A stretch of DNA of 64,000 bases, from contig JAJLPB010000001.1 of NCBI GenBank assembly GCA_025548565.1, positions 62,001-126,000 of the forward strand, read 5' to 3'. Numbering within the stretch: the stretch's first letter is position 1; each line of letters starts with the position of its first letter. A program made the translations under genes and the position numbers. The notes below the pieces were generated by a model, which did not search any database, was not told the DNA's origin, and saw only the letters and a program-made list of their open reading frames with translations. This stretch comes from Rugamonas sp. A1-17. Its GTDB lineage: Bacteria; Pseudomonadota; Gammaproteobacteria; Burkholderiales; Burkholderiaceae_D. Below, piece after piece: positions 1 through 8,442 of this stretch.

Positions 1-87
1 TTTGAAAAGAGCGATTATGTGGAGATTGGTGAGAATTGCGCTGCATTATTGTCGCTGGGCGGATGTAATGAATTAAAAATAGAATAA
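1..87 (+). CDS. 3' end of an unidentified ORF (partial)
   Basis: Frame 1 is open from the window edge for 28 codons and ends at TAA 85-87. The peptide ends in GGCNELKIE. I do not recognise the family. Codon use (TTA, ATA, ATT) is much less GC-rich than in the genes that follow, so this could be the tail of a laterally acquired or weakly expressed gene, or a chance open frame. The stretch from 88 to about 279 is AT-rich and holds no gene that I can support. Confidence 0.3.
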   Translation, partial: FEKSDYVEIGENCAALLSLGGCNELKIE

Positions 88-279
88 GAAGACCAAAGAT
101 TCCTATTACATTTTTAGCGCAATGTATAACCCGTGGCTATTAACTTGCAATAGGCGCTCGTCGTTTCGCGGCGACAACGGTTTGCGTTCGCGCGGACGCA
201 GGCCGGTACGGGCAACTTGATCTAAGCCACGTATCAGCATTCATTCTTGACGCCAGAGGGGCTTGCGCTTATATTAATG

Positions 280-289
280 ACTTATAAGT
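280..289. promoter_or_regulatory. Palindromic candidate operator of the TetR gene
   Basis: ACTTATAAGT is a perfect 10-bp palindrome, flanked on both sides by TTAA at nearly symmetric distances. It lies directly before the start of the TetR-family gene. Autorepression through a palindrome overlapping the promoter is the usual arrangement in this family, so this is the likely operator. The assignment is inference from position and symmetry only. Confidence 0.45.
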
Positions 290-309
290 AAGTTAAATTG
301 AGTGCACCC

Positions 310-954
310 ATGCAAGCCCCTCAAGATACCAAGCCACGCTGGGAGCGGCGCAAGGATGCGCGGCCGCAGGAATTGCTGGCGGCCGCGCTGGACCAGTTCG
401 TCGAGCGCGGCTATGCCGGCACGCGCCTGGAGGACGTGGCCAGGCGCGCCGGCGTGTCCAAGGGCACGCTGTACCTGTATTTCGCCAACAAGGAAGAATT
501 GTTCAAGGCCGTGGTGCGCGAGAACATCGTGCACGCCATCGGCGAGGCCGAGCAGGACGCGGCCGGCTTCGACGGCTCCAGCGCCGAGCTGCTGCGCGCC
601 ATCCTGATGAAGTGGTGGCACCAGATCTGCACCACCCACCTGGCCGGCATCACCAAGCTGATGCTTGCCGAGGGCAATAACTTCCCCGAGCTGGCGCAGT
701 TCTACAACAACGACGTGGTCGCCCGCGGCAACGCCCTGATCGCCAGCGTGCTGGTGCGCGGCATCGCGCGCGGCGAGTTCCGCCCGGTCGATCCGGCCGT
801 GATGACGCCGGTGCTGGTGGCCCCGGTGCTGATGCTGATGATGTGGACCCACTCCTTCATGCCCACCTGCGAGATGCCGCCGATCGACCCGGGCGCCTTC
901 ATGAATACGCTGATCGACGTCACGCTGCGCGGCCTGGAAGCGCCCGCGCCGTGA
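310..954 (+). CDS. TetR/AcrR family transcriptional regulator
   Basis: This is a one-component DNA-binding repressor. The N-terminal tetracyclin-repressor helix-turn-helix is clear: LEDVARRAGVSKGTLYLYF followed by the NKEELF helix, roughly residues 35-65. The C-terminal two thirds is the helical dimer and ligand domain and suggests no particular ligand. The frame also has a TTG at 298, which would add MSAP; I prefer ATG 310, but neither has a good ribosome binding site. A palindrome immediately upstream suggests autoregulation. The next gene, pcm, is 170 bp away and probably separately transcribed. The target is unknown; the tolC operon nearby is a possibility without direct evidence. Confidence 0.85.
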   Translation: MQAPQDTKPRWERRKDARPQELLAAALDQFVERGYAGTRLEDVARRAGVSKGTLYLYFANKEELFKAVVRENIVHAIGEAEQDAAGFDGSSAELLRAILMKWWHQICTTHLAGITKLMLAEGNNFPELAQFYNNDVVARGNALIASVLVRGIARGEFRPVDPAVMTPVLVAPVLMLMMWTHSFMPTCEMPPIDPGAFMNTLIDVTLRGLEAPAP

Positions 955-1124
955 GCCGTCCGCCCCGTGCGCCGCGTCAAACTTGCCAATTTGGTAGGTT
1001 CAACCCCCTTAAACTGCAGACTGTCGCAATTTCCCGCGAACCCGCCGTCATATCGTTAATATGTGCCTCGATGCCAGTTCAACGATAAAATGACGGATTA
1101 TTTAATCCCGACCCGAGTCATAAG

Positions 1125-1778
1125 ATGAATATCGAACAAGCCCGCTTTAACATGATCGAACAGCAAATCCGTCCTTGGGACGTCCTCGACACGAGTGTGC
1201 TGGACCTGCTGCTGGTGGTCAAACGTGAGAATTTCGTGCCGGCCGCCCACAAGGCGCTGGCGTTTGCCGACACGGAAATCCCGCTGCCGGGCGGCGAACT
1301 CATGCTGACGCCGAAGGTGGAAGCCCGCCTGCTGCAGGACGTCAATGTCAAGAAACACGAGAGCGTGCTGGAAATCGGCGCCGGCTCCGGCTACATGGCG
1401 GCGCTGCTGGCCTACAAGGGCCGCCACGTGACGGCGGTGGAATCGTCGCCCGAGCTCAAGGCGCTGGCGGAAAAGAATTTGGCCGACAACGGCGTCACCA
1501 ACGTGACGGTGGAACTGGGCAACGGCGCCCAGGGCTGGACCAAGGGCGCGCCGTTCGACGTCATCGTCGTGACCGGTTCGCTGCCGGTGCTGCCGGAAGC
1601 GTTGTTGCAACAATTGAAAGTGGGCGGCCGTCTGGCGGCCATCATCGGCCAGTCGCCGGCGATGAAGGCGCAGCTGATCACCCGCACCGGCGAAGCCGGC
1701 TACGACACGCGCACGCTGTTTGAAACCGACGTCAAGCCGCTGGCCTCGGCCGTGCAGCCGTCGCAGTTCAAGTTTTAA
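1125..1778 (+). CDS. pcm: Protein-L-isoaspartate O-methyltransferase
   Basis: This SAM-dependent methyltransferase methylates L-isoaspartyl residues of aged proteins and starts their repair in the cytoplasm. The 217-residue product has the PCMT layout: N-terminal region MNIEQARFNMIEQQIRPW, then SAM motif I around EIGAGSGYMAALLA (residues 86-99) and the acidic loop VESSPELKA. Length fits the family. It is the first gene of a run pcm-rhodanese-tolC; the rhodanese gene starts 15 bp after its stop. This order recurs in Oxalobacteraceae and suggests cotranscription. Activity on isoaspartate is inferred from the family; some members methylate other substrates. Confidence 0.9.
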   Translation: MNIEQARFNMIEQQIRPWDVLDTSVLDLLLVVKRENFVPAAHKALAFADTEIPLPGGELMLTPKVEARLLQDVNVKKHESVLEIGAGSGYMAALLAYKGRHVTAVESSPELKALAEKNLADNGVTNVTVELGNGAQGWTKGAPFDVIVVTGSLPVLPEALLQQLKVGGRLAAIIGQSPAMKAQLITRTGEAGYDTRTLFETDVKPLASAVQPSQFKF

Positions 1779-1793
1779 GCCGGACGGCCCCGC

Positions 1794-2117
1794 ATGCAGC
1801 AGATCACCGCTCTGGAACTGGCCGACTGGCTGGCGGACGATGCACGGCCCAGCCCGATGTTGCTGGACGTGCGCGAGAACTGGGAATTCGACACCTGCCG
1901 CATCGACGGTTCGGTGCAGATCCCGATGAACACCATACCGGCGCGCATCGACGACCTGGATGAGGATGCGGCCATCGTCTGCATCTGCCATCACGGCGCG
2001 CGCAGCCTGCAGGTGGCCGCCTTCCTGGAGCGTAACGGCTTCGGCAAGATGATCAACCTGACCGGCGGCATCCACGCCTGGGCGCTGCAAGTCGACAGCA
2101 CGATGGCCAAGTATTAA
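1794..2117 (+). CDS. Single-domain rhodanese-like protein
   Basis: A 107-residue single rhodanese domain (GlpE/PspE size). The persulfide-forming cysteine is C65 in the loop CHHGARS, and the upstream LLDVRENWEF motif is the usual CDC25/rhodanese signature. No signal peptide is visible, so it should act in the cytoplasm as a sulfurtransferase or sulfur carrier. It follows pcm by 15 bp and precedes tolC by about 90 bp. The physiological acceptor is unknown. Identity of the domain is secure; the biological role is not. Confidence 0.88.
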   Translation: MQQITALELADWLADDARPSPMLLDVRENWEFDTCRIDGSVQIPMNTIPARIDDLDEDAAIVCICHHGARSLQVAAFLERNGFGKMINLTGGIHAWALQVDSTMAKY

Positions 2118-2205
2118 GTGTCGCGAAGTTCAAGGCCAGCGCGGCGCCAAGGTAGTGTGTTTTTGATTTGATCAACTTTTTTTGATGACTCCAACGGAGA
2201 ATGCA

Positions 2206-3522
2206 ATGCAGAGACCCCTTATCGCCGTGCTGATCGCCAGCGCCTTCTTGACGCTCAACGCACAGGCGGCCGACCTGATCCAGGTATATCAGCAAGCGCT
2301 GGCCAACGACGCCACGTACGCCAGCGCGCGCTCGTCGCTGACCGCGGGTCAGGAACGGATCACCCAGGGGCGCTCCGGCCTGCTGCCGAACATCGCGGCC
2401 AGCGGCAGCAACACGCGCAACAGCGGCGACCAGACCTCGCCCAACTTCCTTGGCGTCATGACCAAGAACGATGTCGACAGCCACAGCAATTCCTACACCG
2501 TGCAACTGAGCCAGCCGCTGTTCAACTGGGCCAACTGGCAGACCTACCAGCAGAGCAAACTGGCGCAGGCCACCGCCGAAGCCACCTTCGCCCAGGCCCA
2601 GCAGGACCTGATCACGCGCGTGGCGCAAGCCTACTTCGACGTGCTGACCGCGCAGGACAACCTGACCTCGACCCAGGCGCAGAAAGTGGCCACCACCGAA
2701 CAGCTGGCCTCGGCCAAGCGCAACTTCGAGGTCGGCACCCAGACCATCACCGACACGCACGAGGCGCAGGCCGCGTACGACCTGGTGGTGGCGCAGGAGT
2801 TCGCCGCCATCAACGACCTGGACAACAAGCGCACCGCGCTGCAGGTGATCATCGGCCAGGCGCCGGGCGAACTGGCGCCGCTGCGCACCGGCGTGACCAT
2901 CAGCGCGCCGTCGCCGGCCGCGGTGGAACCGTGGGTCAGCTCGGCCGAGAACCAGAACTACGCCGTCGTGGCCGCCAAGCTGAACGTGGAAATCGCCAAG
3001 CGTGAAATCGAGCGCAACCGCGCCGGCCACCTGCCGACCGCCAACCTGATCGCCAGCACCACGCACCAGACCACCACCGGCCTGCAGCGTTCCAACAACA
3101 ACGCCATCGGCGTCAGCTGGAACGTGCCGATCTTCAGCGGCTTCGCCGTCACCAGCAAGGTGCGCGAGACCATCGCGCTGGAAGACAAGGCCCGCAACGA
3201 CCTGGAAGCGACCAAGCGCGCCGCCTCGCAGAACGCCCGTTCGGCCTACCTGGGCATGAACAGCGGCCTGGCGCAGGTCAAGGCGCTGGAAGCGGCCGAG
3301 GTGTCGAGCAAGTCGTCGCTGGATTCGAACAAGCTGGGCTACCAGGTCGGCGTGCGTATCAACATCGACGTGCTGAATGCCCAGAAGCTGCTGTACTCGA
3401 CCCAGAAGGACCTGGCCAAGGCCCGTTACGACACCATCATGAACGGCCTGCGCCTGAAGGCGGCCGCCGGTTCGCTGAAGGAAGACGACCTGGCGCCGAT
3501 CAACGCCCTGCTGGCGCACTAA
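2206..3522 (+). CDS. tolC: TolC-family outer membrane efflux channel
   Basis: This is the outer membrane channel of type I secretion and tripartite efflux systems. The 438-residue product begins with a Sec signal peptide, MQRPLIAVLIASAFLTLNAQA, followed by the mature start ADLIQVYQQALANDATYASARS typical of TolC. Two outer-membrane-efflux repeats follow (about residues 25-220 and 230-430), with the long coiled-coil stretches expected for the periplasmic tunnel. I chose ATG 2206 because GGAG lies 6 nt upstream; an in-frame TTG/ATG at 2182/2185 would add residues before the signal peptide. No membrane fusion protein or inner-membrane pump is adjacent, so it probably serves pumps encoded elsewhere. 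A strong terminator follows. Confidence 0.92.
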   Translation: MQRPLIAVLIASAFLTLNAQAADLIQVYQQALANDATYASARSSLTAGQERITQGRSGLLPNIAASGSNTRNSGDQTSPNFLGVMTKNDVDSHSNSYTVQLSQPLFNWANWQTYQQSKLAQATAEATFAQAQQDLITRVAQAYFDVLTAQDNLTSTQAQKVATTEQLASAKRNFEVGTQTITDTHEAQAAYDLVVAQEFAAINDLDNKRTALQVIIGQAPGELAPLRTGVTISAPSPAAVEPWVSSAENQNYAVVAAKLNVEIAKREIERNRAGHLPTANLIASTTHQTTTGLQRSNNNAIGVSWNVPIFSGFAVTSKVRETIALEDKARNDLEATKRAASQNARSAYLGMNSGLAQVKALEAAEVSSKSSLDSNKLGYQVGVRINIDVLNAQKLLYSTQKDLAKARYDTIMNGLRLKAAAGSLKEDDLAPINALLAH

Positions 3523-3545
3523 GCCGCACGGAAGTTGGAGCAAAG

Positions 3546-3574
3546 ACGCCGGCGATGAGCCGGCGTTTTTTTTT
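3546..3574 (+). terminator. Intrinsic terminator after tolC
   Basis: ACGCCGGC (3546-3553), loop GATGA, GCCGGCGT (3559-3566), followed by an uninterrupted T run. This is a perfect 8-bp GC-rich stem with a 5-nt loop. It ends the pcm-rhodanese-tolC unit. Confidence 0.92.
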
Positions 3575-3650
3575 CGCGCTATCGCGTGGACGGGAATGGC
3601 GGGAGCTTGTACCATCCGGCGCATCGTTATCAAATAAATAAAACGCCGCC

Positions 3651-4100
3651 ATGCCAACCGCTCCCCTTGCCCTGCGCAGCGCCGCGGGCACCATGCTGAC
3701 CCTGCTCATCGCATTTGCCGCGTCGCTCGGTATCGCCGGCGCAATCGCCTTTTTCGCGTTGGACACCATGCCCTGCGAGTGGTTCGGCTCGTCGTTCGAG
3801 GGCGGCTGCGGCTACGGCGCGATGTTCGTGAGCATTGCCGGCGGCCTGTTGCTGCCGCCGCCGTCGCACCTGATGGGGGCCAACTATTCGTCGTGGCTCG
3901 ATGCCATCCTGTGGTGGCTGGGCACGCTGCTGTTGCTGGTCAACGCCGTGATGGTGTACCTGGTCGCCAAACTGTACAACCAGCAGCCGGCCGTGCTGGC
4001 GCTGGCGTCCGTGCTGGTCGGCGCGATCGGCGCCGCCGGCGTGTTCCTCTTCCTGCACACCGCCGGCGCACGCAAGCCGGCCGGCACGGTGCAGGGTTAA
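3651..4100 (+). CDS. Small integral membrane protein of unknown function
   Basis: A 149-residue protein that I do not recognise. It shows three to four hydrophobic segments, about residues 14-37, 55-68, 87-107 and 115-137, and a short polar C-terminus. Two cysteines (CEW and GGCGYG) sit in the loop after the first segment. There is no clear ribosome binding site. Its stop overlaps by 4 nt the stop of the convergent glyoxalase gene, so no terminator separates them. It is a typical lineage-restricted membrane protein; no function can be proposed. Confidence 0.7.
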   Translation: MPTAPLALRSAAGTMLTLLIAFAASLGIAGAIAFFALDTMPCEWFGSSFEGGCGYGAMFVSIAGGLLLPPPSHLMGANYSSWLDAILWWLGTLLLLVNAVMVYLVAKLYNQQPAVLALASVLVGAIGAAGVFLFLHTAGARKPAGTVQG

Positions 4101-4504
4101 AGCCCCGCGCCCCGGCCGTCGAAACTGCGTTCGATCAGTTCGATCTTGTAGCCGTCCGGATCGGTGACGAAGGCGATCACCGTCGAGCCGCCCTTGACCG
4201 GACCCGGCTCGCGCGTGACGGCGCCGCCGTTGGCCTTGACCGCGTTGCAGGCGCTGACGATGTCGTCGGCCGAGATGGCGATGTGGCCGTAGGCCGTGCC
4301 CAGGTCATAGCTGGTCTGGCCGTAGTTGTAGGTCAGCTCCAGCTCGGCGTGTTCCGGGTTGGCGCCATAGCCGAGGAAGGCCAGCGTGTATTGGTACTCG
4401 GGATTGTCGCTGGTGCGCAGCAGTTTCATGCCGAGCACCTTGGTGTAGAAATCGATCGAGCGCTGGAGGTCGCCGACTCGCAGCATGGTGTGCAGGATAC
4501 GCAT
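4097..4504 (-). CDS. gloA: Lactoylglutathione lyase (glyoxalase I)
   Basis: This enzyme converts the methylglyoxal-glutathione hemithioacetal to S-lactoylglutathione in the cytoplasm. The 135-residue product carries the four metal ligands of the Ni/Co-type bacterial enzyme: H5 in MRILHTM, a Glu in AELELTYN, a His in YGHIAI and a Glu in YKIELIE, at about the E. coli GloA positions 5, 56, 74 and 122. I start at ATG 4504, the conserved MRILHTM; the frame is open 11 codons further upstream. It lies 57 bp downstream of the sorbosone-dehydrogenase-like gene on the same strand and may be cotranscribed. Confidence 0.93.
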   Translation of the reverse strand: MRILHTMLRVGDLQRSIDFYTKVLGMKLLRTSDNPEYQYTLAFLGYGANPEHAELELTYNYGQTSYDLGTAYGHIAISADDIVSACNAVKANGGAVTREPGPVKGGSTVIAFVTDPDGYKIELIERSFDGRGAGL

Positions 4505-4561
4505 CGTGGTCTTTCGTGGGAACGGAGAAACCAGCATTCTATGCGTTTTGCCGCCGCCCCG

Positions 4562-5926
4562 TTATTGGCCCGCCGTTTTGGCCGACGGCGCCACGCGCCA
4601 GACGATGTTGCCGACGTCGTCCGCCACCAGCAGCGCCCCTGGCTTGTCGACCGCCACGCCGACCGGGCGGCCGTGCGCCTTGCCGGCGTTGTCGAGGAAG
4701 CCGAACAGGAAATCCTGCGGCGGCCCGGACGGCTTGCCGCCGGCGAACGGCACGAACACCACCTTGTAGCCGCTGAACGGCTTGCGGTTCCACGAGCCGT
4801 GCTGGCCGATGAACACGCCGCCTTGATAAGCCTTGGGGAACAGCGCGCCATCGTAGAACGCCAGCCCCAGCGAGGCCGTGTGGCTGCCCAGCGCGTAGTC
4901 CGGCGCCAGCGCGGTCGCCACCAGCTCGGGCTTTTGCGGCGAGACGCGCGGATCGACATGCTGGCCGTAGTAGCTGTACGGCCAGCCGTAGAAGCCGCCT
5001 TCCTTCACCGAGGTCATATAGTCGGGCACCAGGTCGTTGCCCAGCTCGTCGCGCTCGTTGACCGTGGTCCACAGGGTGTGGGTCTGCGGTTCCCAGTCCA
5101 TGCCGTTGGCGTTGCGCAGGCCGGTCGCGTACAGGCGCGACTTGCTGGTGGCCAGCTCCAGCTGCCAGATGGCGGCGCGGCCGGTCTCCGCGTCCAGTCC
5201 GTTCTCGCCGGCGTTGCTGTTGGAGCCGACCGTGACGTACAGGTAGCGCCCGTCCGGGCTGGCGATGATGTTCTTGGTCCAGTGGTGGTTGATGGTGCCG
5301 GCCGGCAGGTCCATCACCTTCACGCCGGGCGTGTCGATCGCGTTCGCGCCTTCCTGGTAGGGGAAGCGCAGGATGGCGTCGGTGTCGGCCACGTACAGCT
5401 GCTTGCCGACCAGCGCCATGCCGAACGGCGAGTTCAGTCCCTTGATGTACACGCTGCGGCTTTGCGCCGCGCCGTGCTGGTCCAGCCCGCGCAGCAGCGT
5501 GATGCGGTTGGCCGACTCGCCGCCCGCGCCGGCCTTTTTCATTTCGTGTTTCATGATCGCGCCCTTGATGCCCTTGCTGTCGTCCGGCTTGGGCGGGGCG
5601 TTGGTCTCGGCCACCAGCACGTCGCCGTTGGGCAGCGTGTACAGCCAGCGCGGGTGGTCGAGCCCGCGCGCGTAGGCGGTGACGCTGAAGCCGGGCGCGG
5701 CGCGCGGCCGGTCCTGGCCCTGCCAGGCCTCGACCGGCGCCACCTTGACGGTGGGGATCAGCGAGCGGTCCGGTTCCGGCAGCGCGGGATTGGGGCCGTA
5801 GCCGGTCGGATAGCTTTGCGCCAGCGCGGCCGGCAGGACCAGCGGCGCGGCGAGGGCGGCCAGGCAGGCCCGGACCGCCAGCGCGGGCAGGGCGGCCAGT
5901 GGGGGCAGGGCGGCGGTGCGGCGCAT
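4562..5926 (-). CDS. Secreted L-sorbosone dehydrogenase/PQQ-dependent sugar dehydrogenase-like beta-propeller
   Basis: The 454-residue product has an N-terminal export signal (hydrophobic stretch to about residue 36, ending LAQS). A six-bladed propeller of the glucose/sorbosone dehydrogenase superfamily follows. Blades are marked by [56 protein letters not shown] and the late block [18 protein letters not shown]. Members are periplasmic aldose or aldehyde dehydrogenases, some using PQQ, but many have no proven substrate. No PQQ synthesis genes are nearby. The substrate is therefore open; the fold call is firm. The small gene upstream ends 13 bp before its start and is probably cotranscribed. 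Confidence 0.82.
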   Translation of the reverse strand: MRRTAALPPLAALPALAVRACLAALAAPLVLPAALAQSYPTGYGPNPALPEPDRSLIPTVKVAPVEAWQGQDRPRAAPGFSVTAYARGLDHPRWLYTLPNGDVLVAETNAPPKPDDSKGIKGAIMKHEMKKAGAGGESANRITLLRGLDQHGAAQSRSVYIKGLNSPFGMALVGKQLYVADTDAILRFPYQEGANAIDTPGVKVMDLPAGTINHHWTKNIIASPDGRYLYVTVGSNSNAGENGLDAETGRAAIWQLELATSKSRLYATGLRNANGMDWEPQTHTLWTTVNERDELGNDLVPDYMTSVKEGGFYGWPYSYYGQHVDPRVSPQKPELVATALAPDYALGSHTASLGLAFYDGALFPKAYQGGVFIGQHGSWNRKPFSGYKVVFVPFAGGKPSGPPQDFLFGFLDNAGKAHGRPVGVAVDKPGALLVADDVGNIVWRVAPSAKTAGQ

Positions 5927-5939
5927 GGGCGGCCTCCGC

Positions 5940-6191
5940 TCAGTCGCGCTTGCTGCCCGGCTGCGGCTGGGCGGTGCCGGCGCGCGGCCCCGGCGCGCGC
6001 GTCTGCTGAACGCCGGGCTGGTTGTGCAGGTCGGTGTCGACCAGGCCGCGCTCGATGTCGCTGGCGGCCTGCTTCATGACACTGCGCGGCTTGGGGTGCT
6101 GGGCGTCCGGCGCCTCGTCGCGCTCGTGCGGCATGCGCTTGGCGCCATCGTTCCTGACCTGGGCTTTGGTGTTGACGTGTGCGTCCTTCAT
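5940..6191 (-). CDS. Short hydrophilic protein of unknown function
   Basis: An 83-residue, strongly polar protein without signal peptide or membrane segment. I chose ATG 6191 ([11 protein letters not shown]) because AGGAGG lies at ideal spacing before it; the frame is open further upstream but without support. Notable stretches are [16 protein letters not shown] and a Pro/Gly/Gln-rich C-terminus that looks disordered. It precedes the sorbosone-dehydrogenase-like gene by 13 bp and probably forms one unit with it and gloA. I do not recognise a family. Confidence 0.6.
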   Translation of the reverse strand: MKDAHVNTKAQVRNDGAKRMPHERDEAPDAQHPKPRSVMKQAASDIERGLVDTDLHNQPGVQQTRAPGPRAGTAQPQPGSKRD

Positions 6192-6333
6192 GGCGGCCTC
6201 CTGTTCTTGTGGCTGCAACCATCTTAACCAGTTGTTTTTAGCACGGTCGCCACATTGAATTTTGACAACTCCCATCCGAAGTCGTTTATCATTTGGACAC
6301 TTTTTCCACGCCCTCAACGATCAGGATGTTTGC

Positions 6334-7359
6334 ATGAGTACTGCTGTGAATCTGGAACACGACGCCCACGCGCCGTCGGCCAACTGCCCCAATTGCGAGG
6401 CGGTGGTCAGCGGCCACTTCTGCGCCAACTGCGGCCAGGAGACCATCCTGCACCACGCCAGCACGCGCGAGTTCCTGCACGAGTTCATAGGCCACTACGT
6501 GGCGCTGGAGGGCAAGCTGTGGGGCACGGTGATGCGCCTGTTGTTCCGGCCCGGCGCGCTGACGCTGGAATACATCCGCGGCCGCCGCGTGCGCTTTGTG
6601 CAGCCGCTGCGGCTGTACCTCACGCTGAGCCTGGTGTTCTTCGCGCTGATGAAGTTCACCAGCGGCTTCGATCCGGGGACGGAAGACAAGGAAAGCAAGC
6701 CCGAGGCCGAGGTGGCCTCGGCGACGGCGGAGGCGCCGCCGCCGGCCAAGCCGCTCACGAAGGACGAGAAGCGCGGCAAGGCCGCCGCCGAAGCGGCGAT
6801 CGGCGCGATGCAGGAAGACTTCAAGCATGAGGAAGCCGCCACCGCCGCGGAGCGCAGCAAGAGCAAGGACAATCTCAACTTCACCATGCTGGACAAGGAC
6901 GGCGACTTCCTCAACCGCTGGCCGACGCTCCGGCATAAATGGCAGTCTTTCGAAGACCTGCCTGGCGAGGAGAAAGGTAAGGTCTTCACGGAAGGCTTCT
7001 ACCACTACGCGCCGTACGCGATCTTCTGCCTGATGCCGGTGTTCGCGCTGATGCTCAAGGTGCTGTACCTCGGCTCGGGCAAGCGCTTCGGCGAGCACCT
7101 GCTGTTCGCGCTGCACAGCAACGCCTTCGCCTTCTTCATCTACAGCGTGATCCTGGTGATGCCGTTCGGCGCCGTCAATTTCGTGCTGTGGTGCTGGCTG
7201 CTGGGCTACCTGCCGTGGGCCATGCGGCGCGTGTACGGCGGCAGCCGCTGGGGCGTGTTTCTGCGCTGGGGCACGCTGATGACGTTCTACTCGATCGCGA
7301 TCGGCGTGGCGGTGTTCCTGTCGATGATGGCCGGGATCATGAGCATCGGCGCCCACTGA
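6334..7359 (+). CDS. DUF3667-type zinc-ribbon membrane protein
   Basis: A 341-residue protein with an N-terminal zinc ribbon (C18, C21, C30, C33 in CPNCE...CANCG), then a conserved block ending FVQPLRLYLTLSLVFFAL with the first membrane segment. A central Lys/Glu/Ala-rich stretch (about residues 113-200) follows, and at least three C-terminal membrane segments. This is the DUF3667 layout; the molecular function is unknown. ATG 6334 is chosen because AGGA sits 7 nt upstream; the open frame extends 24 codons further. It is monocistronic, and the SOS promoter of nadK-recN begins 16 bp after its stop. Confidence 0.75.
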   Translation: MSTAVNLEHDAHAPSANCPNCEAVVSGHFCANCGQETILHHASTREFLHEFIGHYVALEGKLWGTVMRLLFRPGALTLEYIRGRRVRFVQPLRLYLTLSLVFFALMKFTSGFDPGTEDKESKPEAEVASATAEAPPPAKPLTKDEKRGKAAAEAAIGAMQEDFKHEEAATAAERSKSKDNLNFTMLDKDGDFLNRWPTLRHKWQSFEDLPGEEKGKVFTEGFYHYAPYAIFCLMPVFALMLKVLYLGSGKRFGEHLLFALHSNAFAFFIYSVILVMPFGAVNFVLWCWLLGYLPWAMRRVYGGSRWGVFLRWGTLMTFYSIAIGVAVFLSMMAGIMSIGAH

Positions 7360-7375
7360 GCCGCGGCCGAGGTCC

Positions 7376-7404
7376 TTGCAGTCTGGCGGCGCGCACACTA
7401 TACT
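7376..7404 (+). promoter_or_regulatory. Sigma70 promoter of nadK-recN
   Basis: TTGCAG (7376-7381), a 17-nt spacer and TATACT (7399-7404) form a near-consensus promoter. The predicted start is near 7411, immediately before the LexA box. Confidence 0.75.
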
Positions 7405-7412
7405 GCGCAAAA

Positions 7413-7432
7413 TACTGTTTAAACGTACAGTC
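7413..7432. promoter_or_regulatory. LexA box (SOS operator) of nadK-recN
   Basis: CTGT (7415-7418), 8 nt, ACAG (7427-7430), inside TACTGT...ACAGTC. This matches the classical CTGT-N8-ACAG LexA site and overlaps the predicted transcription start of the promoter at 7376-7404. recN is a canonical SOS gene, which supports the call. Confidence 0.82.
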
Positions 7433-7517
7433 GTGAGGCGGGCGGGCGATGGCACAAGCCTGCGTTATGGGTTACCCTGCTGCGTGTCGCCGACCTCACC
7501 CCTTAGCCGAGATTTTT

Positions 7518-8426
7518 ATGACCGCCACGCACGCCGTATATCAAACCATCGCACTGGTCGTGCGCCAGAACACCGACGGCATCGCCGAATCGGTGCGCAG
7601 CGTGGTCGACCTGCTGCAGCGCGACGGCTACACCGCGGTGTTTGAAGAGCAGACCGCCGCCCATCTCGGTTTCGCGATGGACCGGGTGCGGGTGATGAGC
7701 GCCACCGAAATCGGCGCCCATTGCGACGCCGCCATCGTCATGGGCGGCGACGGCACCATGCTGGGCATCGCGCGCCAGCTGGCGCCGTTCGACGTGCCGC
7801 TGATCGGCGTCAACCAGGGCCGCCTGGGCTTCATGACCGACATCCCGCTCGACGCCATGCTCGACGTGCTGCCCAAGATCCTGGCCGGCCGCTACAAGGC
7901 CGAGCGCCGCACGCTGCTCGAAGGGCGCGTGGTGCGCAACGGCGAAACCATCCACGTCGGCCTGGCGGTCAACGACGTCGTGGTCTCGCGCGGCGCCGGC
8001 GCCGGCATGGCCGAGCTGCGGGTCGACGTCGACGGCCACTTCATGTACAACCAGCGCTCCGACGGCTTGATCATCTCCACGCCCACCGGCTCCACCGCCT
8101 ATGCGCTGTCGGCCGGCGGCCCGCTGCTGCATCCGAGCCTGGGCGGCGTGGTGCTGGTGCCGATCGCGCCGCACGCGCTGTCGAACCGGCCCATCGTGCT
8201 GCCCGAGTCCAGCGAGATCGTGGTGGAGATCGTGCGCGGGCGCGACATCAGCGTCAACTTCGACATGCAGACCTTCGCCAGCCTGACGGCGCAGGACCAG
8301 ATCATCATCCAGCGCTCGCCGCACTCGATCACCTTCCTGCATCCGGAAGGCTGGAGCTACTACAACACGCTGCGCGAGAAGCTGCACTGGAACGAACATC
8401 CTTCCGTTGAAGGCAAACTCAATTAA
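7518..8426 (+). CDS. nadK: NAD kinase
   Basis: This enzyme phosphorylates NAD+ to NADP+ using ATP or polyphosphate in the cytoplasm. The 302-residue product has the GGDGT motif at residues 76-80 and the second conserved glycine-rich region [23 protein letters not shown], both hallmarks of the family. I start at ATG 7518 ([14 protein letters not shown]); the frame is open 23 codons earlier but that part is unlike the family and overlaps the leader. recN starts 16 bp after its stop, and both lie behind a LexA-controlled promoter, so NADP supply is placed under SOS control here. Confidence 0.95.
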   Translation: MTATHAVYQTIALVVRQNTDGIAESVRSVVDLLQRDGYTAVFEEQTAAHLGFAMDRVRVMSATEIGAHCDAAIVMGGDGTMLGIARQLAPFDVPLIGVNQGRLGFMTDIPLDAMLDVLPKILAGRYKAERRTLLEGRVVRNGETIHVGLAVNDVVVSRGAGAGMAELRVDVDGHFMYNQRSDGLIISTPTGSTAYALSAGGPLLHPSLGGVVLVPIAPHALSNRPIVLPESSEIVVEIVRGRDISVNFDMQTFASLTAQDQIIIQRSPHSITFLHPEGWSYYNTLREKLHWNEHPSVEGKLN

Positions 8427-8442
8427 CCTCACCCAGGCTTCC

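Noticed and set aside
2168..2175. TTGATCAA palindrome before tolC as an operator
   Set aside because: Only 8 bp in an AT-rich leader, with no matching second site or known regulator; too weak to annotate.
3779..6079. Long plus-strand open frame across gloA and the sorbosone-dehydrogenase-like gene
   Set aside because: It is antisense to two genes with clear catalytic or fold motifs and consists of Arg/Ala/Val-rich sequence typical of shadow frames.
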